Assembly: GCA_963662175.1 (NCBI GenBank)
Contig: OY759219.1
Location: 27,074,908 to 27,138,907, forward strand
Direction: 5' to 3'
Length of the DNA: 64,000 bases
From: Aradus depressus
Taxonomy: Eukaryota > Arthropoda > Insecta > Hemiptera > Aradidae
Part shown: one piece after another, positions 31,160-42,175 of the stretch
How the letters are laid out: each line of letters starts with the position of its first letter
Position numbering within the stretch: position 1 is the first letter of the stretch
Position numbers and translations under genes: made by a program
Notes under the pieces: model-generated
Databases searched by the model: none
What the model was told of the DNA's origin: nothing
The model's input: the letters and a program-made list of their open reading frames with translations, nothing else

Positions 31160-31530
31160 GAGATAGAAAAGAAGGTACTTTTTATTTATTTATATATAAG
31201 TATAAAAAATTAAAGAATGGCCACAGAAAAGAGACTAATGAAGTTTTAGAAAATAATAAGAGTTTTTGTAATTTAATTTTTTATTTTCACAAAGTTATTC
31301 TTTTTTTTTATAATGTAGATTAAATATTAATAAACCCATTGTTTTGTTCTCGATTCTATTCTATTCATTTTCCCTGTCAACCAAACTAGAAAATACCATT
31401 GGATTAGATTGAACATTTTTTGAAAATTTAGAAAAATTTGATGGCATCTCAGAATTATATATTTAGAAGAATCCAAATGAAGTAATTATCATTTGAAATT
31501 TTTTTAAATACGTGCACTTTCTTCAAAATT
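31160..31530 (+). repeat. AT-rich repeat, direct copy at 43195-43470
   Basis: Shares TTTTATAATGTA, TTCTATTCATTTTCCCTGT, GGCATCTC and AAATAC.TGCACTTTCTT with 43230-43470. Diverged, non-coding. Confidence 0.6.
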
Positions 31531-31755
31531 GAACGTCTTAGACTTAGACCGATGTGACTCTTCAGACCCTAAGGAAGAAAACACCGGATGAAGAAGAAGA
31601 AAAGAAATTTCAATAAATGATAACAGTTTATAAAAAGAAATGGTGACAGACACTTCCGAAGGTTTGGTCGATAAGGAGGTCATTATGAAGAAAAGAGTTC
31701 AAGGCTAGCATAATATAAACCCATACCTATTGTATAGTTCCTGTCTGAGTTAGCT

Positions 31756-31985
31756 ATTGTGACTCATGCCCGGGCATTAATTACGAGGTCATACCTACTT
31801 CGTCGCTCCGGTGGATATGAGCCCAAATCTACAATGGGGGGTTTTAAACGAGTACCTGTCATTGTACAGGCTCGAGACCATCCGAAGGACGGCATGCTAC
31901 AGGTTTTTTTTCACATCCCATGTAAAAACCCTAAGGGCCACGGCCGAGTTTCGCACCAGCGACTTGAGCTCATTAAGCTAATATT
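31756..31985 (-). mobile_element. SINE-1 copy (minus), decayed
   Basis: Complement of the 3' end (GACTCATGCCCGGGCATTAA), the body and a mutated box B (GAGTTTCGCACC). Confidence 0.8.
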
Positions 31986-32074
31986 TCAAATGTGTGTTTT
32001 CATTGAGACCTGTGGAAAAGACATGTAACTCTCCCAAAATATCACAGAAGAAAAAATAAAATTTGTAGAAAAAA

Positions 32075-32610
32075 AGTTGTCGGTGAGTCACCGGTAATGT
32101 ACTTCCCCAGAACGAATTAATGCACTAAGTTTTCGGTCTTCCTCTTAAGCCAATTTGCCGATTTGGTTGTAAATGAAAATGTGTCTTACTTAGGAACTTT
32201 TGAATCATCATACTAAATTATTAGGTTAGAGATGTTTTCGCCAGAGATCGTGTGGAAGTTCATTGTAAATACAACTGAATAAAACACTTTAGAGTCAAAA
32301 ATTCCACTATATTTATATAAAAGACACAATATATTTCGCTGGTTAGAGCATTGTCAAGTGTACCGCTAATAAGAAGAAGAACTAAACAAATAAAGATAAG
32401 TCTGTATCCTGTACACTTGACAATGCTCTAACCACCGAAATATATTGTGTATTTTATATAAATATAGTGGAATTTTTGACTCGTTCCAAGTGTTTTATTC
32501 AGTAGTAAATTATTAGGGTTTATGAATTGATCCCCATCTTATCCCCACTTCCCTTTAACCGAATTGGCTAATTCATAGGTATCGTCCTTATTGTTAAAAT
32601 TTGATATATA
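32075..32610 (+). repeat. CTTCCCC element with HFE-E nested inside
   Basis: Left end GTCGGTGAGTCACCGGTAAT then GTACTTCCCCAGAAC, internal blocks 32100-32225 and 32528-32610. HFE-E lies between. Confidence 0.8.
32226..32515. mobile_element. Hammerhead-like foldback HFE-E, 12 bp target-site duplication
   Basis: 290 bp bounded by TAAATTATTAGG (32214-32225, 32516-32527). Inverted arms (about 32285-32362 and 32410-32490) read ACACTTGACAATGCTCTAAC, CAGCGAAATATATTGTGT. Helix I ACAC/GTGT, helix II GCT/AGC and GAAA can be drawn, but the first box is TTGACAA rather than CTGANGA, so two invariant core bases are changed in both arms. Confidence 0.75.
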
Positions 32611-33431
32611 TATATATAATAAATAATAAATAAATCTTTAACAAATATAAAAATAAAGGCATAAAATAAAGCAAGAAGAGTTCGGTGGCAGTGATAAGTA
32701 GAGGAGAGAGGGGACGTCAGCCGAAGAGAAAATGGAGACCAGTCTCTTTTGAAATTTCAACCCGTCAGGTGGAGGATTTGGACTCCAGGTGTTGACCACC
32801 TGCTTTTTGCTATACAGCAAAATTCATTTTTATCTCTAATGTTACAGTAGTGCAGTATTTCGAAGGAGGAGAGGTGATGCAATATCTTATTGTATGGAGG
32901 CAGTATTTACATCGTACATGAGATGCTCGATGGAGACGATATTATTGGATCCAAGACCGCATGGACACAGAAGTACCTTCTTTGAACTAACCCGAGGACA
33001 GGACATCATCGAACATCATGTTGGATGAGTACCATTCCAACTTTCTCTATTAACACTAAATAAATACCAATATGCCTAAAATCAATGCTAAATTATAAAT
33101 TTGTCTAACCCGTATGATAAAAGAAAGTGTATTCGCGATAGAAGACAATAAGTGATAGTTTTTAAGTATAAACCATGAAACTCGCAACTCATATTTTTTA
33201 ATGTTTATTTTCACGTAAAAGTTTTTTAAAATGTTAATCGTTATGAAAAATTATAGTAATTCGCTTCTAACTGTTTTTTGTTTATCATCCGACTCCTTAA
33301 AAGAACCTCACTATTAGAAAAAACTATATTGACCCTGAGATAAGAGAAATTAGTGCAATTAGCTTAAATTATTTTAAAATTAGTCAAGTAATTTTATTAT
33401 GTTCATGCCAAGCTAAATTACCAACGTTACA
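32611..33431. other. Unassigned non-coding sequence
   Basis: About 800 bp, no gene or family recognised. A 60-codon minus frame (32638-32820) has no motif. Confidence 0.4.
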
Positions 33432-33605
33432 ATATATATATTCGTCCCTATGGGTTTTTGATTTATATGTAAAATGTAGTGTCGATACATTCATTAAGTC
33501 GGCAGTTATTGGGTTTTCTTGATTAAGCCCACACTCTATGCCCCACTTCCCTATAGTCGATTTGGCTACGGTGTCCTTAGATGGTTCTGGAAACAATAGA
33601 AGTCT
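33432..33605 (+). repeat. CTTCCCC element internal fragment
   Basis: GTGTCGATACATTCATTAAG, GGCAGTTATTGGG, GTCGATTTGGCT. Confidence 0.65.
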
Positions 33606-33838
33606 AGGATACAAGGTGTTCACAAATGGTAACGATTCTCGCAATAAGACAACTAAGCTATAACACTAGGATACATATCCTTCGACAATATCGATTTTCA
33701 TAGGTAAAGTCTGGTAACTATGCCAACCAGCCTGAGGTTTCACAGCTAATAAGGAGAAGAACTAAACAAATAAAGAAGTTTAATGAACATAAAAAAAAAA
33801 GTAATGGAAAGGGTTGTAGGTTGAAGGGAGCACCTGGG

Positions 33839-33862
33839 GGAGGGGGGGGGGGGGGGGGGGGG
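33839..33862 (+). repeat. Poly(G) tract
   Basis: Run of about 20 G within G-rich flanks, inside otherwise unassigned sequence 33606-34060. Confidence 0.9.
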
Positions 33863-34174
33863 AGCTAGGAGTCAATTTAACGGTCTAAAGGTTTGTTCAG
33901 GAGGTGACTCAGGACAGTCGGGTCTTGGTGGGTGTCATAGTTAAACAAATAGCGCCACCAGGGACTGGAGAAAGAGGATAACAGACATCGGGCTCCAGAA
34001 CTGCATCTGGAACATGTCTCTCTTCTCAAGAGCAAACATGGACAATATCTCAATCATATATATAAAATTTCTGGTCGAGACATTAATTCTATTGTTATCG
34101 TGTTCACACAGACAGACAGACGAACATTTTTGATATTGGTTAGCCCTTACGCCTAGCCCTAGAGCAGGAGGTGA

Positions 34175-34385
34175 GCGGATCGTGGAAAAATGTCAACAAC
34201 GTTGGTTGCAAAGTTTCGGATGGCCGAACGACTTATTCATACTTTCCGGATGTCCGGGTATGCCTCGACTCGACGTGGGTACAGCCTGACCATGGGGTCA
34301 TCGAGACTGCAGAATATGTAGTCCTCGATTGCCTGCTATATGACCAGGTCAGGGTGGAGTACAGGGTGGAAACCACAACCCTTTA
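34175..34385 (+). pseudogene. LINE family C C-terminal fragment
   Basis: GTCATCGAGACTGCAGAATA and TGTAGTCCTCGATTGCCTGC match the copies at 23.7 and 59.3 kb and encode IETAEYVVLDCLLYDQVRVE. The histidine of the C-terminal Cys-His knuckle is replaced by tyrosine (H to Y), and the sequence is boxed in by CTTCCCC scraps (34050-34130 and 34386-34410). About 70 residues of the end of the polymerase, with no catalytic part. Confidence 0.7.
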
Positions 34386-34486
34386 ACACAACTATTGTTT
34401 TTCAGTCAAATCGACACCAAAAATTGTACTTAGGCCAAGAACGGGCGACCTTAGACCTAAGTTAGCACGTGTTACATCTTCATTTA

Positions 34487-35346
34487 AATTTTTTTTTTTT
34501 TTATTTATTTATTTATTTGCAATCTATATACATTTTATATAATGAGCAAATATGTTAACTCTATGCTTAAGTGTCTATGCCACATGTTGGGAGAGGTCAG
34601 CCAGCACTGACACTCCCTAGAAACTAGTACAATGTTTAGTTTTCCCTTAGAAGATCTCGAGGCCACCTCCTATTCAGACGGCGTGGAGGATTGTCAGGAT
34701 GGGATTGAGAGGATAGGACTTGTGCAAATGGGTTAGGATGGGATGAAAGTTTATTGTGGAAATTTAAGAATCGGGATTGGACGAGTTCTTGGAAGGTTGG
34801 GATGTTTAGGTCTTCATAGAGTAATTTATTGGTGACGTAGAAGGGAGCATTTACAATTCGACGAAGGACTTTGGACTGGAAAGCTTGGATGCGGTTTATA
34901 TTGGATTGTTTGGCTGTTCCGTATGTCCATATTGGGCGTATTATAGTCTTGTAAATGGTCAGTTTGTTGGCAGTAGAAAGTTGTGATTTTGGTCCAAGTA
35001 GTCTACGTAGTAGTCCGTAACGTCGATTCAACTCTTGTCGTTTAAGTCGTGTGTGTGGGTTCCACGTCAGTCGGCTATCTAAGTAGTACCCGAGGTAACG
35101 CACCTGGTTAGAGGAAGGAATTAAAACGTTGTTGATGGTGACGGGAGGGCACGTTTGATGGCGAAGTGTGAATGTAACCTGTACACATTTCTCTTCATTT
35201 AATTTCATCCGCCAGAGATTACACCATTTCTCGATCTCATCGAGATGTTCCTGGAGAAGGAGAGAGGCTACGTTGGGACCAGGATTTGTGGACAAGATAG
35301 CAGTGTCGTCTGCGTAGGTGGTTATTAAGGTGTTTGGGTGGAATTT
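34487..35346 (-). pseudogene. Jockey-like LINE (family J-B) reverse transcriptase, 5'-truncated
   Basis: Minus strand frame (stop near 34636) begins just before the catalytic YADD box: TTYADDTAILS, then the thumb-region motif VRYLGYYLDSRLTWNPHTR, then NRRYGLLRRLLG, TIYKTIIRPIWTYG, and the C-terminus RRLNRRWPRDLL. These are the last third of a Jockey-type reverse transcriptase; the endonuclease, ORF1 and the first two catalytic blocks are missing through 5' truncation at about 35346. Between WTYG and TAKQSN some residues usually found (such as the LWG step) are deleted in frame. The 3' UTR (AGGGAGTGTCAGTGCTGG) ends in AAATAAATAAATAAATAAAA (34487-34515). The open frame listed upstream of YADD belongs to flanking sequence. 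Nearly identical to the plus copy at 12393-12790, so the family was active fairly recently. Confidence 0.9.
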
Positions 35347-35469
35347 AAAAAAAAAAAAAAAAGAAATGAAATTCATAGCTACAATAGTTTTTGAATTAAA
35401 GGCCTCATAAACTTCCAATCACAGAAAGACAATATCGTGAAAACGGGACCTTAAAATGCTAAATTCGAT

Positions 35470-35918
35470 TGAAAACAAGATCGTTTCGCAGGATCATATA
35501 TACCATGGCGAGGAACATATGTAAAAAAACCACTCTCATACATTGAACAGAAAAAAATTGTACCAAACAAAGACAAGCTTTGAAGTAGATTAAAAAAGAG
35601 AAAAACTGAGTTGGGGATGGATGGCACAGGGGAGTTCTTTATATTACAGTAACTCAATTTAGCAGAGATACAGCGAAGGCAAAGTCCTGGAGTGGGACAA
35701 AGTTGGTTTATTTCATAGTTATGTCTCTTCGGACGAGAGAGAGAGAAACTTTCTTATCAAAACTTATCACGGCAAGTCCTCTCAAGTCTATTTGGACGGA
35801 AAAGATTAATTTTTGAACACTAAGAATTCTCTTGAGGATACTTATAGAGTGGAGCTTTCCTCAATATACAATTATATTCTTTGTTTGGAGTATATATATT
35901 GTCTGATTTGATGAAGTA
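35470..35918. repeat. 450 bp duplicated segment, inverted copy at 49975-50420
   Basis: Same sequence in opposite orientation 14.5 kb away (for example CTAAATTGAGTTACTGTAAT and CAGGACTTTGCCTTCGCTG on the 50 kb strand). Similarity looks above 90 percent by eye. No sustained open frame and no element ends recognised. Confidence 0.75.
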
Positions 35919-36465
35919 TAGGGGAAGTTATGTATTCCGCCTGAAATTCGATATTGAGTTTTCACAGGAATTTCATATTTACAACCCCAAAAACGAAAAA
36001 AAAATTCTTGTGCGCCTGTGAACACGATTAACCGATAGAAAGAACGTATGGATATAACAATTTATAATTTTATTTATATCCAGATTACATATAATAACGT
36101 CGAAACTTAATGATTTTCAGCCATATCGGCCAAACACAAAAACTCTAATAACTGCCTTGTAATGAATATATTGACATGAAAAATCACAACCCCATAAGAA
36201 AGACAGCTTGAAGTTGAATTTGCCGAAAGGAAGGAGGAATTCAAAGGAGGATCAACTCAAAAATTATAAAAATAATTATAATAAATGCCGATGTGATGTA
36301 TGTATCGATATCACATTTTATATCTGAATTCAAAACCCCATAAGGACAGCACCTATTAATTTTCCGAAATCGGACGAGAGGGATCAGAGGATTCGTACAA
36401 AAAAAAAACTGCCGATGTAATGAATGTATCAACACAACATATAACCTCTATAAATTTTTTATCCC
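35919..36465 (-). repeat. CTTCCCC element (minus), right end and two internal units
   Basis: Right end GAAGTATAGGGGAAGTTATG, then units with AATAACTGCC at about 36145, 36285 and 36410. Confidence 0.75.
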
Positions 36466-36519
36466 AAAGGATAGGAAGCGAGATTGGTACCACTTTCGGG
36501 GGTAAACACTGCCTTGAAG

Positions 36520-36765
36520 ATCGCGGGTTCGAAACCCGGCTGAGACCTATACATTTTTTTTTATCCTGGAAGTGAGAGGAGGCCGTCTTTCGGATGGCAC
36601 GTTAAGCGATGATCGCGAGCCTGTGCTATGTCAGGTACTCAAGGGGTCTTTAACCCTAAGTGAATAAAAATGTAGGGTAGGCACAATTTAGGACTCCCAG
36701 TCGGGCTCATGTCCACCATGACGAAAGAGCGCTCTGGTAGTAGGATATGATGTAGTTAAAGCCAT
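36520..36765 (+). mobile_element. SINE-1, head degraded
   Basis: Box B GGGTTCGAAACCCGGC (36526-36541) and body; small deletions near 36700-36750. 3' end GTAGTTAAAGCC. Confidence 0.82.
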
Positions 36766-36954
36766 AGATTGAGTTCATATGAGATTGAGATGATTTTGGA
36801 GACTGAGAGAGGTCACATTAGGGCCAGGAGATCGCATTGTCATCGCTATAGGTTGTTATTAAGGTACTCGGTTGGGTAGGAATGTCGGCAGGATGATAGT
36901 TTGCGGGATCTACTCGAAGACTTACGACACGTGTTCTGGCGAATACACCCAAAC

Positions 36955-37130
36955 TGGTTAGGGTCAGTTAGTCTGACCTATCAGAGATTTTATTATTTTT
37001 TATTCGGGAGATAAGCCTGTCTGCCCTCACGCACTCTGTGCTGACATTGTGTCTCGTATGGAGAACTGGAAAAACGTATCAGTCTCCATTCATGAAATTT
37101 TAAATTGTTAATTTTACTTTGCCAGTTGTA
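36955..37130 (-). mobile_element. HFE-A fragment (left arm and spacer)
   Basis: GTCTGACCTATCAGAGATTT is the complement of the family A arm, and CAGTCTCCATTCATGAAATT is the shared spacer. The right arm is missing; a CTTCCCC element abuts it. Confidence 0.65.
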
Positions 37131-37132
37131 CG

Positions 37133-37765
37133 AGAAATAGGGGAATTTATGTAATCAATCAAAAATGTTGTGTTTTCAATGGAATCATCTTTTCCAATCT
37201 CCTGATTCGAAAAATTAAAAAAAATATGTCCAGTCTGCTTGTGTCAGTCCTCTTGACACCGGATAAAATTAATGTATCGACCCAAAATTTTATCTATATC
37301 CATGGGAGCGACAACTATTGGATGGGGGATTAGGGTGGAGATTAATAACTGCCGTTGTAACGTATGTATTGCCACGAAATTTGTAAATTTTTAATGTAAA
37401 TTCAAAGCTTTATAAATAAGGACAATTCCTCATAATTTTTAGTAGAATCAGCTGAAGAAAAGGGGGAAACAGACAGGTTTCAACTAAAAAATCCCAATAA
37501 CTGCCAATGTAATAATAAATAAATTCAGAACCCCATAAGGATGGCCTAATAATATTCCACGAAATCGGGGACTCGACTCACACTAATAACTGCCGATGAA
37601 ATGAATATATCGACACAAAATTTAGTATGCGGATTCAGAAGGCACTATGTAAGTCGAATATTTTAGCTCAAACAATCGATTGGCTTTGGAGGGAGAGCGA
37701 AAACGTAATTGACTAATACTGGGGAAGTACATAGCCGCTGATTCACCGACAGCCTTTTTTTTTCA
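37133..37765 (-). repeat. CTTCCCC element, full-length copy (633 bp, minus)
   Basis: Right end GTACGAGAAATAGGGGAATT to left end TACTGGGGAAGTACATAGCC, then GCTGATTCACCGACAG. Three internal units with AATAACTGCCRATGTAA at about 37340, 37495 and 37585. Confidence 0.82.
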
Positions 37766-37794
37766 AATTTTTGGAAAATCAGAAGATGATTCCC

Positions 37795-38110
37795 CATAGA
37801 ATGAATATTGTGTTTTATGTTTTGGCACCTCAAAGAAAAACTTCAAAAATTTTAATGCTAAATTTGAATTGAAATACTGATTTTTGGGGAAGTACACAGC
37901 CAATGATTCACTGGCAATTTTTTTTTTTTTTTTTTTTTTGAGGCTATGGATGTATTAGAAACGTGACTTCATGGTTCTGGATACACGTATAAAATTTCTT
38001 GTCTATACATTCATTATATCAGAAATTATCGTTTTCAAATACACACTAGGACATGAAATTTCATTGAAATTTTCGACCGATTAAATACTTCGAATAGCTG
38101 GGAAGTAATA
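37795..38110. repeat. Two more CTTCCCC pieces
   Basis: 37795-37920 is a minus-strand left end (GGGGAAGTACACAGCCAATG). 37945-38110 is a plus-strand right third (ATTCATTATATCAGAAATTA to TAGCTGGGAAGTAA). Confidence 0.65.
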
Positions 38111-38519
38111 CACCTGTTACACTAAACAGTTATTTATCTGCCCTTATATAAACATGTTATATTAAGCTATAACACATAACCTTATTCTAACATGTAAGAA
38201 TATAACATATTTTCAAATGTAAAATGTAACGCTCAAGGCTCATAAACTGACTAAATTGATAAATACGTTCTCGTGTTTCTATTAGTGCATATCGTGTGCA
38301 GCGTGTTCAGCCATAATTTACCTGGCAGGACATTTCTGTAGCAAGGTGGTTACAGCCCTGATAATAAAATACATTCCGTTGCTCAGATAATATATTTGTG
38401 TGTATATATGAATGTGAATTCCGTGATTGCGTGATTTTAGCTTTTTTTTCTCTCGCCATCCACAAATTGAGTTCACTTTCTGGAGTTTTGTGGTTGTATT
38501 TTACTTTCATATACATTTA
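38111..38519. other. Unassigned sequence
   Basis: No family recognised. Confidence 0.35.
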
Positions 38520-38690
38520 GTGAGCGCCTCAAACTCAAAAACGATGTAGTTATGAACTTGTGATTAGAAAGGACGTATCAGATTGAATTTTGAACAAAAT
38601 CGGACGAAAAGTAAGACCACTTTACTTCGGGGCCTAAATACATTTTATAACAAGCCGCTACCTTTAGTGTTTTATAGCACAAGTTGATTA
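38520..38690 (+). repeat. GAGCGCTC repeat, partial
   Basis: TGAGCGCCTCAAACTCAAAA, GTAGTTATGAACTTG, GACCACTTTACTTCGGGGCC. Confidence 0.65.
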
Positions 38691-38692
38691 AT

Positions 38693-38719
38693 TTACGCTG
38701 GGGAAGTAGATTAGCGGTA
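38693..38719 (-). repeat. CTTCCCC element terminus that seeds the minisatellite
   Basis: TTTACGCTGGGGAAGTAGAT reads as the minus-strand left end. It runs without a break into the first 33 bp unit (AGCGGTAATGCAC). Confidence 0.6.
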
Positions 38720-40093
38720 ATGCACAAAGTTCATTTAGATACATTACCGGTAATGCACAAAGTTCATTTAGATACATTACCGGTAATGCACAAAGTTCAT
38801 TTAGATACATTACCGGTAATGCACAAAGTTCATTTAGATACATTACCGGTAATGCACAAAGTTCATTTAGATACATTACCGGTAATGCACAAAGTTCATT
38901 TAGATACATTACCGGTAATGCACAAAGTTCATTTAGGTACATTACCGGTATTGCACAAAGTTCATTTAGGTACATTACCGGTATTGCACAAAGTTCATAT
39001 AGGTACATTACCGGTAATGCACAAAGTTCATTTAGGTACATTACCGGTATTGCACAAAGTTCATATAGGTACATTACCGGTAATGCACAAAGTTCATTTA
39101 GGTACATTACCGGTATTGCACAAAGTTCATATAGGTACATTACCGGTATTGCACAAAGTTCATTTAGGTACATTACCGGTATTGCACAAAGTTCATATAG
39201 GTACATTACCGGTATTGCACAAAGTTCATATAGGTACATTACCGGTAATGCACAAAGTTCATTTAGGTACATTACCGGTATTGCACAAAGTTCATATAGG
39301 TACATTACCGGTAATGCACAAAGTTCATTTAGGTACATTACCGGTATTGCACAAAGTTCATATAGGTACATTACCGGTATTGCACAAAGTTCATATAGGT
39401 ACATTACCGGTATTGCACAAAGTTCATTTAGGTACATTACCGGTAATGCACAAAGTTCATTTAGGTACATTACCGGTATTGCACAAAGTTCATATAGGTA
39501 CATTACCGGTATTGCACAAAGTTCATTTAGGTACATTACCGGTATTGCACAAAGTTCATATAGGTACATTACCGGTATTGCACAAAGTTCATTTAGGTAC
39601 ATTACCGGTATTGCACAAAGTTCATATAGGTACATTACCGGTAATGCACAAAGTTCATTTAGGTACATTACCGGTATTGCACAAAGTTCATATAGGTACA
39701 TTACCGGTAATGCACAAAGTTCATTTAGGTACACTACCGGTATTGCACAAAGTTCATATAGGTACATTACCGGTATTGCACAAAGTTCATTTAGGTACAT
39801 TACCGGTATTGCACAAAGTTCATATAGGTACATTACCGGTATTGCACAAAGTTCATATAGGTACATTACCGGTAATGCACAAAGTTCATTTAGGTACATT
39901 ACCGGTATTGCACAAAGTTCATATAGGTACATTACCGGTAATGCACAAAGTTCATTTAGGTACATTACCGGTATTGCACAAAGTTCATATAGGTACATTA
40001 CCGGTATTGCACAAAGTTCATTTAGGTACATTACCGGTATTGCACAAAGTTCATATAGGTACATTACCGGTAATGCACAAAGTTCATTTAGGC
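38720..40093. repeat. 33 bp minisatellite, about 42 copies
   Basis: Unit begins ATGCACAAAGTTCATTTAG and ends ACATTACCGGTA. Units 1-6 have GATAC, later ones GGTAC; others vary between AATGCAC/ATTGCAC and CATTTAG/CATATAG, giving four main variants. A seven-unit order (231 bp) recurs at about units 10-16 and 29-35. Because 33 is a multiple of three and the unit lacks stops in two frames, 458-470 codon frames are open on both strands; these are by-products of the array, not genes. Each unit holds ACCGGT; about half make the perfect palindrome ATTACCGGTAAT. Confidence 0.98.
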
Positions 40094-40510
40094 TAGTATT
40101 TAATATAAGGAAGTACTGTGATCGTGCGAAAATCAGAGATAGTTTTCAACGGATTTTTATGTTTCAAAATTCCTCTGAATACGTTTTGACCATTTTCGTG
40201 ATGATGTCTGTGTGACTAGAACTTTGTGAGCGTGCTATATCTGAAACGATTGTAGCTATGATCTAGAAATTTGAAATGAAGAAATCACATGTGTTAAGTT
40301 AGATCTCATTATGAGCGAAATAGAACGAAAATGAAGACCAATTTTTTTTTTGACATTGCTTGATTTTTGCGAAAACTGATATTTCTATGAAAAAATAAGT
40401 TCTTACCAAAAATGTTCCGTATCAAATTTTAAATGCCACTGTGTCCTCAATTATGAGATAGGACCAATACAAACGAAGTTATTGTACCATAAGGAAATGT
40501 ATTAGAAACA
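40094..40510 (+). repeat. GAGCGCTC repeat, right flank of the minisatellite
   Basis: TTGTGAGCGTGCTATATC, TGTAGCTATGATCTAGAAAT, CACATGTGTTAAG, then TTTTTGCGAAAACTG. Same orientation as 38520-38690. Confidence 0.65.
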
Positions 40511-40794
40511 GGACATTCTTATACTAACCACTCATTTACAGCTCTCCCTCCCCTCCTCCCTCATACTCATATTCATATGCTGAGTATATTTGAATATGTA
40601 TTCAAAATGTATCTACCTACGGATAGGTTCATTTAGAATGTCTTTATTCAGTTACTAAAGGAAGGATACGTCAACTCTCCTTAAAAACAGCTTGAGATCT
40701 TACTGTCTCTCTGAACTGGCTCTTTGCCAGATCCATCATAATTATAAACGGTTGAAAATACGGTGGCCATGTTCCTTCCACACCAATATGAAGT

Positions 40795-40866
40795 ATACAG
40801 GATGTTATGTTATCGGTTCAAAATTCGCCGGCTTTCCCCAGAATTTCCTCTTTTCAGACCCCTGAT
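40795..40866 (-). repeat. CTTCCCC right end interrupted by a LINE
   Basis: ATGAAGTATACAGGATGTTA and GGTTCAAAATTCG..CCAGAATTTC. Cut at 40867 by the LINE below. Confidence 0.6.
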
Positions 40867-41203
40867 TCCAAATTAATTTTTTTTTCCGAGAGCTGATTGT
40901 GTCACCGCGGCCAGAATAGGCCTATTGTGTGCCCTGTCTGTGTTGGTCTCTACATCAGTACCTGTATCTTTAATAAAGTCCAGGATTCTTCTGCAGGTTC
41001 ATTCCATTAACTGCTTCGGTTCCGTTATGACAGACCCGAAGCAGTAAAATTTTCTGCTTTCTAGTGCCCCGCACTGGCATAGAATATGAACCGGCGTCTC
41101 ATTTTCCTCGCCACATTTCCTGCACAGAGGGCTTCTAGTGATACCCATATTGTGTAGGTGTTTGTTCATATGACAGTGTCTTGTGATCAGCCCTGTCATA
41201 GTT
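40867..41203 (-). pseudogene. I-like LINE 3' end with Cys-His knuckle
   Basis: Flanked by GACCCCTGAT (40857-40866, 41204-41213), a 10 bp target-site duplication. The minus frame reads MTGLITRHCHMNKHLHNMGI, TRSPLCRKCGEENETPVHIL, CQCGALESRKFYC. The Cys-x2-Cys-x8-His-x4-Cys spacing (CRKC..HILCQC) is the C-terminal knuckle of I-, R1- and Loa-type LINEs, lying after the RNase H/polymerase region. It continues to a GGGCACACAATAGGCCTATT 3' end and an A tail (T run 40876-40885). Only the last ~110 codons remain. Sister pieces at 12318-12392 and 22495-22830. Confidence 0.85.
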
Positions 41204-41274
41204 GACCCCTGATGCAAAAATTACTTACTGTAGATATAAGAAAAAATAGAAAAATCAACAAGTTAAAAGTGTAA

Positions 41275-42175
41275 TACTAAAGTTTGTGTCGATAAATTCA
41301 TTATATCGGCAGTTATTAAGGTTTTTCAATTAAACCCCCTCCCTTAACCCCCTTTTCAGCCGATATCGCTGAAAATTAAAAAAGGTTGTCCTTATGGGGT
41401 TTCGAATTCACATATGAAATTTTGTGTCAATATGATATATCGCTATCTCAAAAACTCTAATAACTGCGGTTGTAATAAATATTATTTATTACAACGGCAG
41501 TTATTAGAGTTTTTGAGTTAAGCCTCCCTCTAATCCCACCCTCCCCTTTGGTCAATTTAGCTGAAAATCGATAGGTGTTGTCCTTATGGGGTTTTGCTCC
41601 CAAAAACAAAATTTCATGTTGCTACATTCATATTATCGGCAGGTATTAGAATTTTTATGTTAAAACCCTCCTTTTCCTGTGGTCGATTTGGCTGAAGGAG
41701 AATAGATGTCGTCGTTAAAAGGATCTGGATTCACATATAAAATTTCGTCTAGATACATTCATTCTTTCGGGAGTTATCGTGTTCACGACATACACACAGA
41801 ATTTTTTTTTTTTTTCATATTTGGAATCTAATGACGATGAAAAAAATCAATAATATAATTATTTTCGTAACTAATAGTTTAAAATTTAGAAAAACAGTTT
41901 TATTATGATTTGCCCTCTCGTTTCCCTTATACATTTCAATATAACACATTTCACAACAGTTGGTATTTTTCTTTTCTTTACTTCGGTCCATATTTATAAT
42001 GTTATATCTTCCAAAATTAATTTTTTGTTTAATTAAGTTTGTTATATTTTCTATTTTTAATTATAAGTTGTATTGATATATTTATATATTATGTTATATA
42101 TATATAAAATTCGCATAAATTTGTTCACCGATTACATAATTTCCCCTATACTTCGTATATCTGAGGAAGTAAAAA
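41275..42175 (+). repeat. CTTCCCC element array, several units
   Basis: Repeated blocks (GGCAGTTATTA at about 41308, 41497, 41636) and a final right end GATTACATAATTTCCCCTAT at about 42122-42173. An AT-rich insert (41870-42110) separates the last right end. A 64 bp palindrome lies at 41453-41516. Confidence 0.75.

Noticed and set aside
38720..40093. CRISPR-like array
   Set aside because: No unique spacers: the whole 33 bp unit repeats in tandem. The context is a eukaryotic repeat landscape with no cas genes.
38684..40096. Open frames of 470 (plus) and 458 (minus) codons
   Set aside because: Produced by a 33 bp unit without stop codons in these frames; both strands are equally open, no unique domain exists and there is no codon-position bias in the variants.
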